Source: Arthrobacter koreensis
GTDB lineage: Bacteria > Actinomycetota > Actinomycetes > Actinomycetales > Micrococcaceae
Direction of reading: 5' to 3'
Assembly: GCF_009193255.1 (NCBI RefSeq)
Contig: NZ_WACG01000006.1
Location: forward strand, 62,001 to 126,000
DNA length: 64,000 nt
Shown: positions 35,119 to 44,000 of the stretch, one piece after another
How the letters are laid out: each line of letters opens with the position of its first letter
Numbering within the stretch: position 1 is the first letter of the stretch
Made by a program: the position numbers and the translations under genes
The notes under the pieces: model-generated
Database searches by the model: none
Seen by the model: only the letters and a program-made list of their open reading frames with translations
Told to the model about the DNA's origin: nothing

Positions 35119-37620
35119 ATGACACGAGGAGAACTCCGGGTGTTCCTGGGCGCTGCCCCGGGCGTCGGGAAAACCTACACCATGGCCGAGGAAGGCCACC
35201 GCCTGCGCAGCGAGGGCCGGGACGTGGTGGTGGCCGTGGTGGAAACCCACGGCCGGGCCGCGACGGCCGCGGCAGTGCAGGGCCTGGAACACGTGCCCCG
35301 GCGCCGGCTGGATCACCGCGGCCTGGTCCTGGAGGAACTGGACCTCCCCGCGGTCCTCGCCCGGCACCCGGAGTATGCGCTGGTGGACGAACTGGCGCAC
35401 ACCAACGCCCCGGGCCTGGAGCACGCCAAACGGTGGCAGGACGTCCAGGCACTGCTCGACGCCGGAATCAATGTGCTCTCCACCGTGAACATCCAGCACA
35501 TCGAGTCCCTCAACGACGTGGTGGAAGGCATCACCGGCACCATCCAGCGCGAAACCGTACCGGACGGCGTGCTCCGTTCAGCGGACCAGATTGAACTGGT
35601 GGACATCGCCCCGGAACTGCTGCGCGGCCGTCTGGCCGAGGGGATCATTTACCCGGCCGCCCGGGTGGATGCGGCGCTGTCCAACTACTTCCGCGTCGGC
35701 AACCTGACCGCCCTGCGCGAGCTGGCACTGCTCTGGCTCGCGGATGAGGTGGACAGCGCCCTGAACCGGTACCGGACGCAGAAGGGAATCCGCAGCAAGT
35801 GGGAGGCCCGCGAGCGCGTAGTGGTGGCGCTCACCGGAGGCCCTGAGGGGCAGACCCTGCTGCGCCGCGGCGCCCGCATCGCTGCACGTTCAGCGGGCGG
35901 CGAACTGCTGGCCGTGCACGTCACCAACCCGGACGGGCTGCGTGGAAGCCATCCTGGCGAGCTGGCCGTACAACGGGCCCTGGTGGAGAAACTCGGCGGT
36001 ACCTTCCACCAGGTGGTGGGAGCGGATGTTCCCGGTTCCCTGGTGGATTTTGCCCGCTCCGCGAACGCCACTCAGCTGGTTATTGGAGTCAGCCGCCGGG
36101 CCAGGCTGAAGGCCCTGTTCGGCGGACCCGGCATTGGCGCCACCGTGATTCGGCTGTCCGGGGACATCGACGTGCACATCGTGAACCACGGCGCCGCCGG
36201 AGGCAACCGCGGGCTGCCCCGGCTGGGCGGGGCGCTGAGTGCCCGACGGCGGCTGGCCGGGTTCGCCCTCGCCCTCGCCGGGGGCCCGCTGCTCACCTGG
36301 CTCCTGGTGGGGGTGAGCACTCCTGAATCCGTCACCAGCGATGTACTTTCCTACCAGCTGCTGGTGATCCTGGTGGCGCTGGCCGGCGGGATCTGGCCTG
36401 CGCTCTTCGCGGCCCTGCTCTCCGGAGTGACGCTGGACTACTTCTTCATCCAGCCGCTGCACACCGTGACGGTCTCCGAACCGCTGCACCTGTTCGCCCT
36501 GGTGCTCTACTCCGCCAACGCCATGCTGGTCAGTTTTGTGGTGGACCGCGCGGCCCGGCGCTCGCGTGCCGCCCGCCGGGCCGCGTCGGAATCGGACCTG
36601 CTTGCCTCCGTGGCCGGCAACGTGCTGCGCGGCGAAGATGCGGTGGAAGCCCTGGTGGGCCGGGTCCGCGAAGCATTCAACCTGGACGCTGCCCGGCTGC
36701 GGACCGGGGACACGGACCTGGCTGTCTCCGGGACTCCGCGCGGCAGCGCCGCGCACCGGGTTGAGGTGGACGAAGCGGTCCTCGAGCTCTTCGGCAGCGT
36801 TCCCGGGCCGGCGGATCTGCGTCTGCTGGAAGTGATCACCGCACAGCTGGGTGCGGCGCTGGATTACCGGGAACTGTCAGAGCGGGCCGAGGGCATGGGA
36901 CCGCTCGCCGCCGCGGACCGGGTCCGAACCGCCCTCCTCGCCGCCGTCGGGCATGACTTGCGCCGTCCGCTGACTGCGGCAACCGCAGCCGTGACCAGCC
37001 TGCGGGCCGAGGACGTGAACTGGAGCGAGGCGGACCGCCAGGAGCTCCTCGCCACCGCGGAGGAATCCCTGGCCACCCTCTCCGAACTGGTGACCAGCCT
37101 CCTGGACGTGAGCAGGCTCCAGGCCGGGGTCCTGGCCGTCTCCCTGGCCCCGCTGGAGACTGCCGACGCGGTTCTTCCCGCACTGGAGGAACTGCGGCTG
37201 GGCCCGGGACAGGTGCAGCTGGACCTGCCGCCCGGGCTCCCCCCGGTGCTGGGCGATGCGGTGCTGCTGCAGCGGGTGCTGGTGAACGTGCTGGCGAACG
37301 CCGTGCGGTTCTCCCCTCCGCAGGAAAAGGTGCTGCTGGCGGCGAGCGAGTTCGGCGGCAAAGTGGAAGTGCGCGTCATAGACTGCGGGCCAGGGATTTC
37401 CCCGGAGCGGGGGGATGAAATGTTCGTTCCCTTCCAGCGGCTTGGGGACACCGATAACCAGACCGGGCTGGGCCTGGGGCTGGCAGTGGCAAAAGGATTC
37501 ATGGAAGGCATGGGCGGGACCCTGGAAATGGAAACGACCCCCGGCGGCGGACTCACCATGGTGCTGGGCCTGCCCGCGGTCCCCGCGGCCGCGCCGGCAG
37601 AAAGCGCGGAGCTGCGGTGA
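35119..37620 (+). CDS. kdpD: Sensor histidine kinase KdpD
   Basis: KdpD senses low potassium/osmotic state and phosphorylates KdpE. Domains in order: KdpD N-terminal domain with Walker A GAAPGVGKTYTM and DELAHTN (1-210); USP-like domain (about 235-365); four clustered membrane helices (about 380-480); a GAF-like region; and the kinase core with H-box VGHDLRRPL (His612), N-box NVLANAVRFSP, G1 DCGPGISPE and G2 GLGLGLAVAKGF. The 833-aa length is slightly below the E. coli protein. It ends in an overlap with kdpE. Confidence 0.97.
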   Translation: MTRGELRVFLGAAPGVGKTYTMAEEGHRLRSEGRDVVVAVVETHGRAATAAAVQGLEHVPRRRLDHRGLVLEELDLPAVLARHPEYALVDELAHTNAPGLEHAKRWQDVQALLDAGINVLSTVNIQHIESLNDVVEGITGTIQRETVPDGVLRSADQIELVDIAPELLRGRLAEGIIYPAARVDAALSNYFRVGNLTALRELALLWLADEVDSALNRYRTQKGIRSKWEARERVVVALTGGPEGQTLLRRGARIAARSAGGELLAVHVTNPDGLRGSHPGELAVQRALVEKLGGTFHQVVGADVPGSLVDFARSANATQLVIGVSRRARLKALFGGPGIGATVIRLSGDIDVHIVNHGAAGGNRGLPRLGGALSARRRLAGFALALAGGPLLTWLLVGVSTPESVTSDVLSYQLLVILVALAGGIWPALFAALLSGVTLDYFFIQPLHTVTVSEPLHLFALVLYSANAMLVSFVVDRAARRSRAARRAASESDLLASVAGNVLRGEDAVEALVGRVREAFNLDAARLRTGDTDLAVSGTPRGSAAHRVEVDEAVLELFGSVPGPADLRLLEVITAQLGAALDYRELSERAEGMGPLAAADRVRTALLAAVGHDLRRPLTAATAAVTSLRAEDVNWSEADRQELLATAEESLATLSELVTSLLDVSRLQAGVLAVSLAPLETADAVLPALEELRLGPGQVQLDLPPGLPPVLGDAVLLQRVLVNVLANAVRFSPPQEKVLLAASEFGGKVEVRVIDCGPGISPERGDEMFVPFQRLGDTDNQTGLGLGLAVAKGFMEGMGGTLEMETTPGGGLTMVLGLPAVPAAAPAESAELR

Positions 37621-38291
37621 GGATCCTGCTGGCGGACGACGACGTCCAGATCCTCCGTGCCCTCAAGATCACCCTGTCCGCGTACGGATACGAGGTGGTC
37701 TCGGCGTCCGACGGCGCAGCGGCGGTGCGCCGGGCGGTGGACTGCCATCCGGACCTGATGGTCCTGGACCTCGGGATGCCCGGGCTCAGCGGCATGGAAG
37801 TCATTGAAGCCGTGCGCGGCTGGAGCACCATGCCCATCCTGGTGATCTCCGGCCGGTCCGACTCCGCGGAGAAGGTGCGGGCACTGGATCTGGGGGCGGA
37901 CGACTACGTCACCAAACCCTTCTCTGCCGAGGAACTCCTGGCCCGGATCCGTGCCCTGAAGCGCCGCACCGGCGCTGCCCAGGACAGCCCTGCGGTGACG
38001 TTCGGCGACGTCACCGTGGACCTCGCTGCGCGCCGGGTGTCCCGGCTCAGCGACGGCACCGCCATCCGACTCACCCCCACTGAATGGCATCTGCTGGCGG
38101 CATTGCTGCGCAGTCCCGGCCATCTGCTCACCCAGGCCCAGCTCCTCAACGATGTTTGGGGACCGGGCACCAGCGATTCGGGCTACCTGCGCCTGTACAT
38201 GGCCCAGCTGAGGCGGAAGCTTGAACCGGATCCCTCGCATCCGGTCCACTTCCTGACCGAGCACGGCATGGGGTACCGGTTCCAGCCCTAG
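37617..38291 (+). CDS. kdpE: Response regulator KdpE
   Basis: The 224-aa OmpR/PhoB-type regulator has a receiver domain with acidic triad DDD (7-9), phospho-acceptor Asp51 in VLDLGMPG, and Lys in DDYVTKPFS. A winged-helix DNA-binding domain fills about residues 128-222 (LTPTEWHLLAALLRSPG, YLRLYMAQLRRKLE). It starts with GTG overlapping the kdpD stop by 4 bp. Its likely target is the direct-repeat pair at 30379-30400. Confidence 0.97.
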   Translation: MRILLADDDVQILRALKITLSAYGYEVVSASDGAAAVRRAVDCHPDLMVLDLGMPGLSGMEVIEAVRGWSTMPILVISGRSDSAEKVRALDLGADDYVTKPFSAEELLARIRALKRRTGAAQDSPAVTFGDVTVDLAARRVSRLSDGTAIRLTPTEWHLLAALLRSPGHLLTQAQLLNDVWGPGTSDSGYLRLYMAQLRRKLEPDPSHPVHFLTEHGMGYRFQP

Positions 38292-38383
38292 ATGCCGAGG
38301 ACTCTCCGGCGCGGGGACAAACGGCACCGTGCCGCCTGCGCCCGCCCAAACACGGGTAAGCCGACACACAGATCATTTGTCCC

Positions 38384-38425
38384 GTAGAACATCTACTCCT
38401 CCGCATTGCAGGGCTAGGATGTTCT
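38384..38425. promoter_or_regulatory. Inverted repeat around the marR start, possible autoregulatory site
   Basis: AGAACATC (38384-38391) and GATGTTCT (38418-38425) are perfect inverted 8-bp arms 26 bp apart. They cover the ribosome-binding region just before the ATG at 38428. MarR proteins commonly repress their own genes from such sites, but the wide spacing leaves doubt. Confidence 0.45.
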
Positions 38426-38427
38426 GC

Positions 38428-38919
38428 ATGACAATCGGCGGCACCTCCAGCCCGGACGTCCGGCCAGGAAGCCTGGGCTGGGACCTCGGCATGGTCGCGG
38501 GCGGCTATCAGTCCAGAATGGAAGCTGCCCTGGGCGGTTTCGCCGGCGGGCTGCGCGGCTTCCTGGTCCTGTCCACGGTCGCCTACTGTGATCCGCCCAA
38601 TCAACAGGCACTCGGCGCCCACCTGGGCATCGACAGGACGGTCCTGACCTACCTGATCGATGCGCTGGCAGAGGCTGGAGAAGTTGAACGGATTCCGGAT
38701 CCGGCTGACCGGCGGGCCCGCAAAGTGGTGGCCACCCCGGCAGGGCTCGCCAGACTGGCAGCCTGTGAAGAACGCATTGCTGCAGAGGAAGCGGCGCTGC
38801 TCTCCGGGCTCGAAGCCGAAGACGCAGACCTGTTCCGCGCCCTGCTCCACCGTCTCGCGGGGCAGGCCCACCAACCGGCGTCGGGCCTGAATCCCTGCGC
38901 GGCCATGGACCACGCCTAA
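38428..38919 (+). CDS. MarR-family transcriptional regulator
   Basis: The 163-aa protein has a MarR-type winged helix: [21 protein letters not shown] is the recognition region and [19 protein letters not shown] the wing. It probably senses a small phenolic or similar ligand as a dimer. I chose the ATG at 38428, with CTAGGA upstream. It stands between kdpE and the thiamine operon on the same strand, without an obvious target besides its own promoter. Confidence 0.88.
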   Translation: MTIGGTSSPDVRPGSLGWDLGMVAGGYQSRMEAALGGFAGGLRGFLVLSTVAYCDPPNQQALGAHLGIDRTVLTYLIDALAEAGEVERIPDPADRRARKVVATPAGLARLAACEERIAAEEAALLSGLEAEDADLFRALLHRLAGQAHQPASGLNPCAAMDHA

Positions 38920-38953
38920 CCAGTCCCAACTGGCCATTTGGCCGCAGACTTCG

Positions 38954-38959
38954 TAGAGT
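38954..38959 (+). promoter_or_regulatory. Probable -10 box of the thiamine salvage operon
   Basis: TAGAGT lies about 10 bp before the start of the TPP riboswitch, the distance expected between a -10 box and the transcript start. No convincing -35 box is visible. Confidence 0.4.
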
Positions 38960-38969
38960 CGGCTGCAGT

Positions 38970-39039
38970 GACACGGGGTGCCGCAAGGCTGAGATGAGAC
39001 CCGTCGAACCTGATCTAGTTAGAACTAGCGAAGGGATGT
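38970..39039 (+). promoter_or_regulatory. TPP riboswitch (THI element)
   Basis: The conserved core is clear: ACGGGGTGCC...GGCTGAGATGAGACCC...GAACCTGATCTAGTTAGAAC...GCGAAGGGAT, with the closing stem GACA/TGTC. The 3' end AAGGGA is also the ribosome-binding sequence of thiM, so TPP binding can block translation directly with no separate expression platform. Confidence 0.95.
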
Positions 39040-39044
39040 CGCCG

Positions 39045-39854
39045 ATGACTATTGGCCTGACACCATTTTCTGTATCCACCCTCCTTTCCCGCGTGCGCAG
39101 CGAACCGCCGCTGGTGCAGTGCCTGACCAACGCTGTGGTCACCAACTTCACCGCCAACGTGCTGCTCGCCCTTGGCGCGGCACCGGCCATGACGGACATT
39201 CCAGGTGAAGCGGGGCCGTTCGCGCGGATCGCTTCAGGAGTGCTGGTCAATCTGGGTACCCCGCACGCCGAGCAGCGCACGGCCATGCTGGAGGCCGCCT
39301 TGGCAGCGAACGACGCCGGCACTCCCTGGGTCCTGGACCCGGTGGCAGTGGGCAGCCTCCCGGTCCGCACCGCCCTGGCCGCCGAACTGCTGGCGCTGCG
39401 GCCCACCGCCGTGCGTGCCAACGCGTCCGAGATCATGGCCCTGGCCGGTCTGGGTGCCGGCGGGCGCGGGGTGGACGCCACGGACAACCCCGAAGATGCC
39501 CTCCCCGCCGCCGACCTACTGGCCGCCAAGTACGGCTGCGTGGTGGCGGTCTCCGGTCCCACGGACGTGATTACCGACGGCGAATCCACCCTGCGGATCA
39601 GCAACGGAGATGTACTGCTGACCAAGGTGACCGGAGGGGGCTGCGCCCTGGGCGCGGTGACGGCCGCGTTCCTGTCCGCGGCGGAGGACGGCGAAGGACT
39701 CACCGCCGCCGCGGCGGCTACGGCCGTGTACACCATTGCCGCCCAGCAGGCCGCGGCGGGCGCGGCCGGGCCCGGTTCCTTTGCGCCGGCCTTCTTGGAC
39801 GCCCTGGCCGGTCTTTCGGACGAACAGATCACCACGATGCTGGTGAGCGCATGA
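39045..39854 (+). CDS. thiM: Hydroxyethylthiazole kinase
   Basis: ThiM phosphorylates the thiazole moiety salvaged for thiamine synthesis. The 269-aa ribokinase-like protein shows [35 protein letters not shown], the NASEIMAL motif, and the anion-hole region [16 protein letters not shown] (the usual catalytic Cys region). I chose the ATG at 39045, 8 nt after AAGGGA in the riboswitch; upstream ATGs in the same frame lie inside the aptamer. It overlaps thiE by 4 bp. Confidence 0.95.
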   Translation: MTIGLTPFSVSTLLSRVRSEPPLVQCLTNAVVTNFTANVLLALGAAPAMTDIPGEAGPFARIASGVLVNLGTPHAEQRTAMLEAALAANDAGTPWVLDPVAVGSLPVRTALAAELLALRPTAVRANASEIMALAGLGAGGRGVDATDNPEDALPAADLLAAKYGCVVAVSGPTDVITDGESTLRISNGDVLLTKVTGGGCALGAVTAAFLSAAEDGEGLTAAAAATAVYTIAAQQAAAGAAGPGSFAPAFLDALAGLSDEQITTMLVSA

Positions 39855-40540
39855 GCGCCGAGGCGCAGTCCGGGCTGACCCGCCGGCCCCGCGCCCTGGC
39901 ACGGAACACCGGCATTTACCTGGTCACGGACACCACGCAGTGCGGGGACCGGGGCGTTGCCGCGGTAGCGGCCGCTGCCGTGGCCGGCGGTGTGCGGACG
40001 GTCCAGGTGCGGGAGAAACATGCCTCGGCGGCAGACTTCTACGCGCTGGTCCTGGCCGTGGCGGACGCCGTCGGGAACCGCGCCCTGGTGCTGGTGGATG
40101 ACCGGGTGGATCTATACCTCGCGGCCCGGGCCGCCGGTGCCCGGGTGCACGGCGTCCACGTGGGCCAAAGCGACCTTCCCGTCTCATCCGTTCGCTCCCT
40201 GGTGGGCCCGGACGCCGTCGTGGGCCTGACCGCCAATACGCCCGCCCACCTGGATGCCGTGCGTGCACTGGCTCCGGGAACCGTGGACTACCTTGGCGCC
40301 GGGGTCATCCATCCCACCAGCACTAAACCGGACCATCCCGCACCGCTCGGCGTGGACGGGTTCCGCGCCTTCGCTTCCGCCGCTCCCGTGCCCACCGTGG
40401 CGATCGGTGGGATCGGGCTGTCCGACCTCCGTGGCCTGCGCGCCGCCGGCGCCTCCGGTGCCGCCGTCGTATCCGCCATCTGCACCGCCGCCGATCCGCG
40501 GCGCAGCGCCGAAGAACTGGTGGCAGCATGGGAGGGGTAA
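39851..40540 (+). CDS. thiE: Thiamine-phosphate synthase
   Basis: ThiE joins HMP-pyrophosphate and thiazole-phosphate. The 229-aa TIM-barrel protein shows [36 protein letters not shown] and VAIGGIG, all binding-site motifs of the family. It overlaps thiM by 4 bp (ATGA) and the next gene by 13 bp. Confidence 0.95.
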   Translation: MSAEAQSGLTRRPRALARNTGIYLVTDTTQCGDRGVAAVAAAAVAGGVRTVQVREKHASAADFYALVLAVADAVGNRALVLVDDRVDLYLAARAAGARVHGVHVGQSDLPVSSVRSLVGPDAVVGLTANTPAHLDAVRALAPGTVDYLGAGVIHPTSTKPDHPAPLGVDGFRAFASAAPVPTVAIGGIGLSDLRGLRAAGASGAAVVSAICTAADPRRSAEELVAAWEG

Positions 40541-42084
40541 GCGTCCGGGACGTTCCGCGGATCCTGAGCATCGCCGGAACCGATCCAACCGGCGGAGCCG
40601 GAATCCAGGCCGACCTGAAGTCCATCGCTGCCAACGGCGGGTACGGGATGGCAGTCGTCACCGCTCTCGTTGCGCAGAACACCCACGGCGTCCGTTCAGT
40701 GCACACCCCTCCTGCGGCGTTCCTGCGTGAAGAGCTGGACGCGGTGAGCGACGACGTCGTTCTTGACGCCGTGAAAATCGGCATGCTGGGCAGCGCCGGG
40801 GTCGCCCAAACGGTGGGCGCCTGGCTGGCCGACGTCCGGCCCCCTGCCGTGGTGCTGGATCCGGTGATGGTGGCCAGCAGCGGTGACCGGCTGCTCAGCC
40901 GCGACGCCGAAGACGCTTTGCGCGGGCTGCTGCACGGTGTTGACCTGGTAACCCCGAACCTTCCAGAACTGGCTGCGCTGCTCGGGGAAGAACCCGCGCG
41001 GGGGTGGGAACAGGCGCTGGACCAGGGACGCCGCCTCGCCGGTGCGTATGACACGGCCGTGCTGGTCAAGGGCGGGCACCTCGCCGGAGCCGCGGCACCG
41101 GATGCGCTGGTGATGCCCGACGGCGGCGGCTTCACTGTCTGTGAGTTCAGTTCAGTGCGGGTGGAGACCAAGAACACCCACGGCACCGGCTGTTCGCTTT
41201 CCTCCGCAGTAGCCACGCTGTTTGCGCGGACCGGCAGCTGGGTGGCGGCGCTGGGGGCCGCCAAGGCCTGGCTCCAGGAAGCCCTGGAAACCGCGGACCT
41301 GCTGGAGGTGGGGACCGGGCACGGACCGGTGAACCACTTCGCCGGGCTCTGGCGGCGCGGCCTTGCCCCGCTGCCCATCCCCTCCGGCACCGGTGTTCCT
41401 CCCGCCGGGGACCGTACTGCGGAGCTTTGGTCCCGGACCGCGGGCGTCCGGAAGGAAATCGCCGCCCTGGACTTCGTCCGCGGCCTCGGCGACGGGACCC
41501 TGGATTCGGCAGTTTTTGGAAGATATCTCGCCCAGGACGCGATATATCTGCGCGGATATGCCCGTGCCCTGGCACGGGCCAGCGAACTCGCACCGACGCT
41601 CCAGGAACAGCTGTTCTGGGCCGAAAGCGCCCGCGGGGCACTGGAAGCTGAACTTGAACTGCACCGGAACTGGCTGCATGCCATCGCCGGACACGGCGGT
41701 GTCCCCGGTACCCGGGACGTGCCGGCGGATCCCGCCGAGGGGCTTGCCCCCGGACCGGTGACCCGCGGCTACCTGGACCACCTGCTGGGAACCGACCGGC
41801 ACCGGGATGACCGGCTGGAGTACGCGCGGCTGGTGGGCGCGGTGCTCCCCTGTTTTTGGGTTTATGCCGACGCCGGTGCGGAACTCGCCGCCGGGAACCA
41901 CGCCTCGCATCCGTACCGCGAGTGGCTGGACACCTATGCCGATCCGGCCTTTGCCGCGGCCACTGTCCGGGCTGTCGGCATCCTGGAGGGTGTGCTCGCC
42001 GGGAATGAGAACCAGCGGCGGGCGGCCGAGGAAGCGTTCGCCCAGTCAGTGCAGTGGGAGCACGACTTCTTCGCGGCCGGCTAG
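40528..42084 (+). CDS. thiD: ThiD-TenA fusion: HMP-P kinase with aminopyrimidine hydrolase
   Basis: The first half (about 1-275) is the bifunctional HMP/HMP-phosphate kinase: SIAGTDPTGGAGIQADLK, KIGMLGS, LDPVMVASSGD, VLVKGGHL and NTHGTGCSLSSA. The second half (about 290-518) is a TenA/thiaminase II domain with the catalytic cysteine in LPCFWVYADAG (Cys442) and EQLFWAESARGALEAELELH. TenA regenerates HMP from degraded thiamine; the fused kinase then activates it, so the protein can channel HMP into ThiE. No thiC or thiG is present, so the operon is for salvage. Confidence 0.95.
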   Translation: MGGVSVRDVPRILSIAGTDPTGGAGIQADLKSIAANGGYGMAVVTALVAQNTHGVRSVHTPPAAFLREELDAVSDDVVLDAVKIGMLGSAGVAQTVGAWLADVRPPAVVLDPVMVASSGDRLLSRDAEDALRGLLHGVDLVTPNLPELAALLGEEPARGWEQALDQGRRLAGAYDTAVLVKGGHLAGAAAPDALVMPDGGGFTVCEFSSVRVETKNTHGTGCSLSSAVATLFARTGSWVAALGAAKAWLQEALETADLLEVGTGHGPVNHFAGLWRRGLAPLPIPSGTGVPPAGDRTAELWSRTAGVRKEIAALDFVRGLGDGTLDSAVFGRYLAQDAIYLRGYARALARASELAPTLQEQLFWAESARGALEAELELHRNWLHAIAGHGGVPGTRDVPADPAEGLAPGPVTRGYLDHLLGTDRHRDDRLEYARLVGAVLPCFWVYADAGAELAAGNHASHPYREWLDTYADPAFAAATVRAVGILEGVLAGNENQRRAAEEAFAQSVQWEHDFFAAG

Positions 42085-42108
42085 GATTCCTGCCGCTTGG
42101 TGCCTTCG

Positions 42109-42780
42109 TCAGCCCTCGACGTCGGTTTCAGTATGCGCGGCACCCACCGGCTTCGATTCCGGAGAACCACGCTGCCGCAGATACACCGCGAGGATGACCA
42201 TCGAGGCCACAGCGAGGAACTCGGACTGCCAATTCTGCAGGGTCCGGGCCCAGAACTCCGGCGACAGGACGTATTCGCCCCATGTTCCCGGATCCTGCAG
42301 GTTGGCAAGCTGCTGCTCCGCAAAGGCGCTGAACCCGGCAATTGATTGGGCCAACCAGGACAGCAGGAAAATCGTGCCCATGACGAGGGCCAGGGAGTTT
42401 GAGTACACCAGCGTCCGCCAGCCTCCTGCGCGGGCCCAGGAGGGCGAAGCAGCGGTGGCATGCTGTCCGAGCAGCTGGTCCTTATCAGTTTCCAGTCCTC
42501 GCCTCCCGACCTTCTTGGACTCAGGCGAGCCCTTCTGCACGAACCAGACCGATGCGACGATGAGCAGGAGGAACTGGAGGAACTCGGACTGCCAGTTCTC
42601 GGCGACGTCCACGGCGAAGCTGGACGTCGCCAGGTACTGCCAGATGCTGACCTTCTCCAGCCCGGCAGCAGTCTGCTGCTCGTTGAAAAGGGCTACGCCT
42701 GCGGCTGCCTGTCCTGCCAGGGAAAGCAGGAACAGGGCGAAGAAGACGAGGAAGAGGCCATTGTCCCGGAGCGTCTTCAT
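42109..42780 (-). CDS. DUF6766-type membrane protein with an exact internal duplication
   Basis: The 223-aa protein has four membrane segments arranged as two tandem halves. NWQSEFL occurs at 62-68 and again at 183-189, and GSPESK at 84-89 and 205-210, so both repeats are offset by exactly 121 residues; the first helices (LFLVFFALFLLSLAGQAAAG and LVMGTIFLLSWLAQSIAG) correspond too. I match it to the uncharacterised DUF6766 family. The ATG at 42780 overlaps the stop of a 29-aa membrane peptide. Function unknown; the two-fold layout suggests a transporter or channel. Confidence 0.85.
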   Translation of the reverse strand: MKTLRDNGLFLVFFALFLLSLAGQAAAGVALFNEQQTAAGLEKVSIWQYLATSSFAVDVAENWQSEFLQFLLLIVASVWFVQKGSPESKKVGRRGLETDKDQLLGQHATAASPSWARAGGWRTLVYSNSLALVMGTIFLLSWLAQSIAGFSAFAEQQLANLQDPGTWGEYVLSPEFWARTLQNWQSEFLAVASMVILAVYLRQRGSPESKPVGAAHTETDVEG

Positions 42781-42866
42781 CGAGCAAGCACCCCCAGCGT
42801 GATCATGTAGGCAAGTCCAACACTGATGAAGGACAGGCACAGAACGAATGCCCAGCGTGCGCGCAA
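42777..42866 (-). CDS. 29-aa membrane peptide coupled to the DUF6766 gene
   Basis: A TTG start has GGAAGGAG 6 nt upstream. The peptide begins MRARWAFVLCLSFISVGLAY and ends MITLGVLAR: a basic N-terminus and one long hydrophobic helix. Its TGA overlaps the ATG of the downstream gene (ATGA), and its start lies 1 bp after the stop of the upstream lipoprotein gene. The strong ribosome site and tight fit support a real gene. It may be a small subunit of the DUF6766 protein. Confidence 0.72.
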   Translation of the reverse strand: MRARWAFVLCLSFISVGLAYMITLGVLAR

Positions 42867-42867
42867 G

Positions 42868-43284
42868 TCAATCTCCTTCCACCCTGCAGCTGTACGGGCG
42901 GTCTCCCCGGGCCGTGCATCCAGCGGCCATCACTTTCCAGTTGGAGCTGGACAGCGTGAGGAACACCGTCTCCGAGCCGAACTCCACCTGTGCGTTCCGG
43001 CCGAAAGCCTGCGCGGAAAGAGGCTCGCCGGGGTCCTGCAGCGAGACCTCCCGGAGCCCGTCGGCACAATCTTGGTCTCCCCCGTTTTCAGACTGCTGGA
43101 CACCCTCGAGTGTCGCCGGGGCCAGCATTGCGCATGCACGGGCGTAGTCGCCGTTTTCCAGGGCGGCGTAGAAGGACTCTGCTGTCTCCTCCGCACCGTC
43201 CCGCGCCGGACCACTGCCGCCGCAGGCTGTAACCGCCAACAGCAAACCCGCCGTACACAGCGCCAGCCCCAGGGAACGCAACAC
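42868..43284 (-). CDS. Small lipoprotein, 138 aa
   Basis: The lipoprotein signal has the lipobox AVTAC (Cys21). The mature part resembles small actinobacterial lipoproteins of the DUF4878/lumazine-binding-like type: ARDGAEETAESFYAALENGDYARACAML is the typical helical start, and later cysteines could pair. It begins with GTG after GGGAGGAG. It is followed at once by the 29-aa peptide and the DUF6766 gene, so the three form an operon that places a lipoprotein and two membrane proteins together. Function unknown. Confidence 0.85.
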   Translation of the reverse strand: MLRSLGLALCTAGLLLAVTACGGSGPARDGAEETAESFYAALENGDYARACAMLAPATLEGVQQSENGGDQDCADGLREVSLQDPGEPLSAQAFGRNAQVEFGSETVFLTLSSSNWKVMAAGCTARGDRPYSCRVEGD

Positions 43285-43297
43285 GACTCCTCCCGTC

Positions 43298-43321
43298 TTA
43301 GGACACCTGCAGGTCTCCTAA
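43298..43321. promoter_or_regulatory. 24-bp near-palindrome upstream of the lipoprotein gene
   Basis: TTAGGACACCTGCAGGTCTC followed by CTAA is a palindrome with one mismatched pair, located 14 bp before the lipoprotein start. It may be an operator or an RNA hairpin that overlaps the 5' leader. It resembles but does not match the DtxR/IdeR iron box. Confidence 0.45.
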
Positions 43322-43345
43322 GTTAGTCCAAGTCCCCCAGCAATA

Positions 43346-43978
43346 TCACGGCTGCGCGTTTCGGCCGGCTTCCGTCCGGCCGGCCAGCGGAATCCGCCAC
43401 CCGTAGCGCAGGGAGAGGATGCGCAGCGTGAACACCAGCGCCGCGACGGCAATGCCCAGGACAGGGCCGAACACGCCGAGGGCCGTGAACAGCGATACCA
43501 GCCCGGCGCCCAGCAGGGCCGGAATGGCGTAGACGCCGCGCGGGTTGAAGACCTGCGGCACTTCATTCGCCACCACGTCACGCAGCAGCCCGCCGCCCAC
43601 CGCAGTGGTGACCCCCAGCAGCGCGGCAGACACCGGGTTCAGCCCGGCCTGGTGCGCGGTCAGCGTACCGGTGACGCAGAACAGGGCCAGCCCCGCGGCG
43701 TCGAACACCAGGAGGGTACGCCGGTACCTCTGCACCCCCAGGGCGTGGGTGAACACCAGGATGGCAGCAAGGAGCGGAGGCAGCAGGTAGACCGGTTTCG
43801 AGAATGCCAGCGGCACGCCCTGGTTGATGATCAGGTCCCGTATCACCCCGCCTCCCAGCCCCACGAAGGAACCGAGCATCAGGGAGCCCACAATGTCGAA
43901 GTTCCGCCTCGCCGCGAGGAGGGAACCGGAGACGGCGAAGAAGAAGATTCCTGCCAGGTCAAGGATCAGGAGTGTCAC
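43346..43978 (-). CDS. TRIC-type (UPF0126) cation channel protein
   Basis: The 210-aa protein has about seven membrane helices with a two-fold repeat. Family marks are LDLAGIFFFAVSGSLLAARR, GLGGGVIRDLI and the matching GVTTAVGGGLLRDVVANEVP. Bacterial TRIC homologues form trimeric K+ channels. The start is GTG. It lies 22 bp downstream of the M20 hydrolase gene on the same strand, so it may share its transcript. Confidence 0.92.
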   Translation of the reverse strand: MTLLILDLAGIFFFAVSGSLLAARRNFDIVGSLMLGSFVGLGGGVIRDLIINQGVPLAFSKPVYLLPPLLAAILVFTHALGVQRYRRTLLVFDAAGLALFCVTGTLTAHQAGLNPVSAALLGVTTAVGGGLLRDVVANEVPQVFNPRGVYAIPALLGAGLVSLFTALGVFGPVLGIAVAALVFTLRILSLRYGWRIPLAGRTEAGRNAQP

Positions 43979-44000
43979 GGCTGCCCTCCCCGATAAGCGG

